From Panulirus ornatus (Eukaryota > Arthropoda > Malacostraca > Decapoda > Palinuridae): 64,000 bases of DNA. The notes below the pieces were generated by a model, which did no database searches, was not told the origin of the DNA, and saw nothing but the letters and a program-made list of their open reading frames with translations. The DNA is taken from positions 9,652,651 through 9,716,650 of the forward strand of contig NC_092235.1 of NCBI RefSeq assembly GCF_036320965.1, given 5' to 3'. Each line of letters starts with the position of its first letter. Position 1 is the first letter of the stretch. This document shows positions 61,887 to 64,000 of the stretch, in pieces. The position numbers were made by a program, and so were the translations under genes.

Positions 61887-64000
61887 TCAACCCCGGTATA
61901 CCACATCGATCCAATTCACCCTATTCCTTGCCCTCCTTTCACCCTCCTGCATGTTCAGGCCCCGATCACACAAAATCTTATTCATTCCATCTTTCCACCT
62001 CCAATTTGGTCTCCCACTTCTCCTCGTTCCCTCCAGCTCCAACACATATATCCTCTTGGTCAATCTTTCCTCACTTATTCTCTCCATGTGCCCCAACCAT
62101 TTCAAAACACCCTCTTCTGCACTCTCAACCACGCTCTTTTTATTTCCACACATCTCTCTTACCCTTACGTTACTTACTCGATCAAACCACCTCACACCAC
62201 ACATTGTCCTCAAACATCTCATTTCCAGCACATCCACCCTCCTGCGCACAACTCTATCCATAGCCCACGCCTCGCAACCATACAACATTGTTGGAACCAC
62301 TATTCCTTCAAACATACCCATTTTTGCTTTCCGAGATAATGTTCTCGACTTCCACACATTCTTCAAGGCTCCCAGGATTTTCGCCCCCTCCCCTACCCTA
62401 TGATTCAATTTCGCTTCCATGGTTCCATCCGCTGCCAGATCCACTCCCAGATATCTAAAACACTTTACTTCTTCCAATTTTTCTCCATTCAAACTTACCT
62501 CCCAATTGACTTGACCCTCAGCCCTACAAAACCTAATAACCTTGCTCTTATTCACATTTACTCTTACCTATCTTCTTTCACACACTTTACCAAACTCAGT
62601 CACCAGCTTCTGCAGTTTTTCAAATGAATCAGCCACCAGCGCTGTATCATCAGCGAACAACAACTGACTCACTTCCCAAGCTCTCTCATCCACAACAGAC
62701 TTCATACTTGCCCCTCTTTCCAAAACTCTTCCATTCACCTTCCTAACAACCCAATCCATAAACTAATTAATAAATAAATGGAGACATCACACACCCCTAC
62801 CGCAAACCTACATTCACTGAGAACCAATCACTTTCCTCTCTTCCTACACGTACACATGCCTTACATCCTCGATAAAAACTTTTCACTGCTTCTAACAACT
62901 TGCCTCCCACACCATATATTCTTAATACTTTCCACAGAGCATCTCTATCAAGTCTATCATATGCCTTCTCCAGATCCATAAATGCTACATACAAATCCAT
63001 TTGCTTTTCTAAGTATTTCTCACATACATTCTTCAAAGCAAACACCTGATCCACACATCCTCTACCACTTTTGAAACCACACCCCTCTTCCCCAATCTGA
63101 TGCTCTGTACATGCCTTCTCCCTCACAATCAATACCCTCCCATATAATTTACCAGGAATACTCAACAAACTTATACCTCTGTAATTTGAGCACTCACTCT
63201 TATCCCCTTTGCCTTTGTAAAATGGCACTATGCACGCATTCCGCCAATCCTCAGGCACCTCACCATGAGTCATACATACATTAAATAACCTTACCAACCC
63301 TGTAATCAATACAGTTACCCCCTTTTTTAATATGTTCCACTGCAATACCATCCAAACCTGCTGCCTTGCCGGCTTTCATCTTCAGCAAATCTTTTACTAC
63401 CTCTTCTCTGCTTACCAAATCATTTTCCCTAACCCTCTCACTTTGCACACCACCTCGACCAAAACACCCTATATCTGCCACTCTATCATCAAACACATTC
63501 AACAAACCTTCAAAATACTCACTCCATCTCCTTCTCACATCACCACTACTTGTTATCACCTCCCCATTTGAACCCTTCACTGAAGTTCCCATTTGCTCCC
63601 TTGTCTTACGCACTTTATTTACCTCCATCCAGAACATCTTTTTATTCTCCCTAAAATTTAATGATACTCTCTCACCCCAACTCTCATTTGCCCTCTTTTT
63701 TCACCTCTTGCACCTTTCTCTTGACCTCCTGTCTCTTTCTTTTATAAATCTCCCACTCAATTGCATTTTTTCCCTGCAAAAATCGTCCAAATGCCTCTCT
63801 CTTCTCTTTCACTAATAATCTTATTTCTTCATCCCAACACTCACTACCCTTTCTAATCAACCCACCTCCCACTCTTCTCATACCACAAGCATCTTTTGCG
63901 CAATCCATCACTGATTCCCTAAATACATCCCATTCCTCCCCCACTCCCCTTACTTCCATTGTTCTCACCTTTTTCCATTCTGTACTCAGTCTCTCCTGGT
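61887..64000 (-). pseudogene. Retrotransposon copy E: best-preserved copy, runs off the window
   Basis: Minus strand, entering at the right edge inside the linker after the endonuclease. Segments in order: 63,968-63,684 (linker, with WDEEIRLLVKEKREAF), 63,637-63,281 (ends near GLDGIAVEHI), 63,351-62,797 (reverse transcriptase: CSNYRGISLL, motif A AFMDLEKAYD, up to NVGLR), 62,759-62,568 (FADDTALVAD) and 62,555-61,887 (222 codons: KCFRYLGVDL, MLYGCEAWAMDR, RRSGRPNWRWKD, normal stop). Breaks are frameshifts near 63,650 and 63,300, degradation at 62,760-62,797 where the RQGC region should be, and a stop at about 62,565. The 222-codon C-terminal part is the longest intact piece of the family here. 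The 5' end and endonuclease lie beyond base 64,000. Confidence 0.88.

Overview
This is eukaryotic DNA, most likely from a decapod crustacean. That guess rests on the non-LTR retrotransposon family, the (AT)n-flanked GC-rich modules near 61.3-61.7 kb, which I recognise from memory as common in lobster- and shrimp-type genomes, and the sheer amount of simple tandem repeat; I could not search a database. Nothing looks prokaryotic: there are no operons, and I see no tRNA, rRNA or CRISPR array.

Layout. (1) 1-32,264: one very long minisatellite with a 48-bp unit (about 670 copies). (2) 32,265-32,610: 346 bp of non-repetitive DNA. (3) 32,611-32,715: a short, well-formed candidate coding exon. (4) 32,716-42,584: a 22-bp minisatellite (about 450 copies) that starts at the 5' splice site of that exon. 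(5) 42,585-42,715: non-repetitive DNA ending in a polypyrimidine tract and CAG. (6) 42,716-42,810: a second candidate exon, phase-compatible with the first and coding for a Thr/Ser/Pro-rich stretch. (7) 42,858-54,746: a 43-bp minisatellite (about 275 copies). (8) 54,747-54,846: a 100-N assembly gap. (9) 54,847-64,000: degraded, rearranged copies of one non-LTR (RTE-like, APE-endonuclease plus reverse transcriptase) retrotransposon, with AT dinucleotide runs and a GC-rich repeat module.

Main interpretation (inference). The three minisatellites are not one featureless block. They appear to fill successive introns of one plus-strand gene for an extracellular protein: a Cys-containing, PAN/apple-like piece followed by a mucin-like linker. 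Each intron holds a different unit (48, 22, 43 bp). The 22-bp unit begins in register at the donor site, and most units keep the donor's TGAGTACCTG but have C in place of the obligatory first G. This suggests the array was amplified from the exon-intron boundary itself.

Many long open frames on both strands in 1-32 kb and 32.7-42.6 kb are products of the repeat periods (48 = 16 codons; 3 x 22 = 66 = 22 codons) and should not be read as proteins. The arrays also contain higher-order duplications (1,427, 1,610, 288, about 810, 594/528, 172 and 343 bp offsets), which record how they grew. The retrotransposon copies are all broken by stops, frameshifts or deletions; one has a 5' inversion of the twin-priming type.
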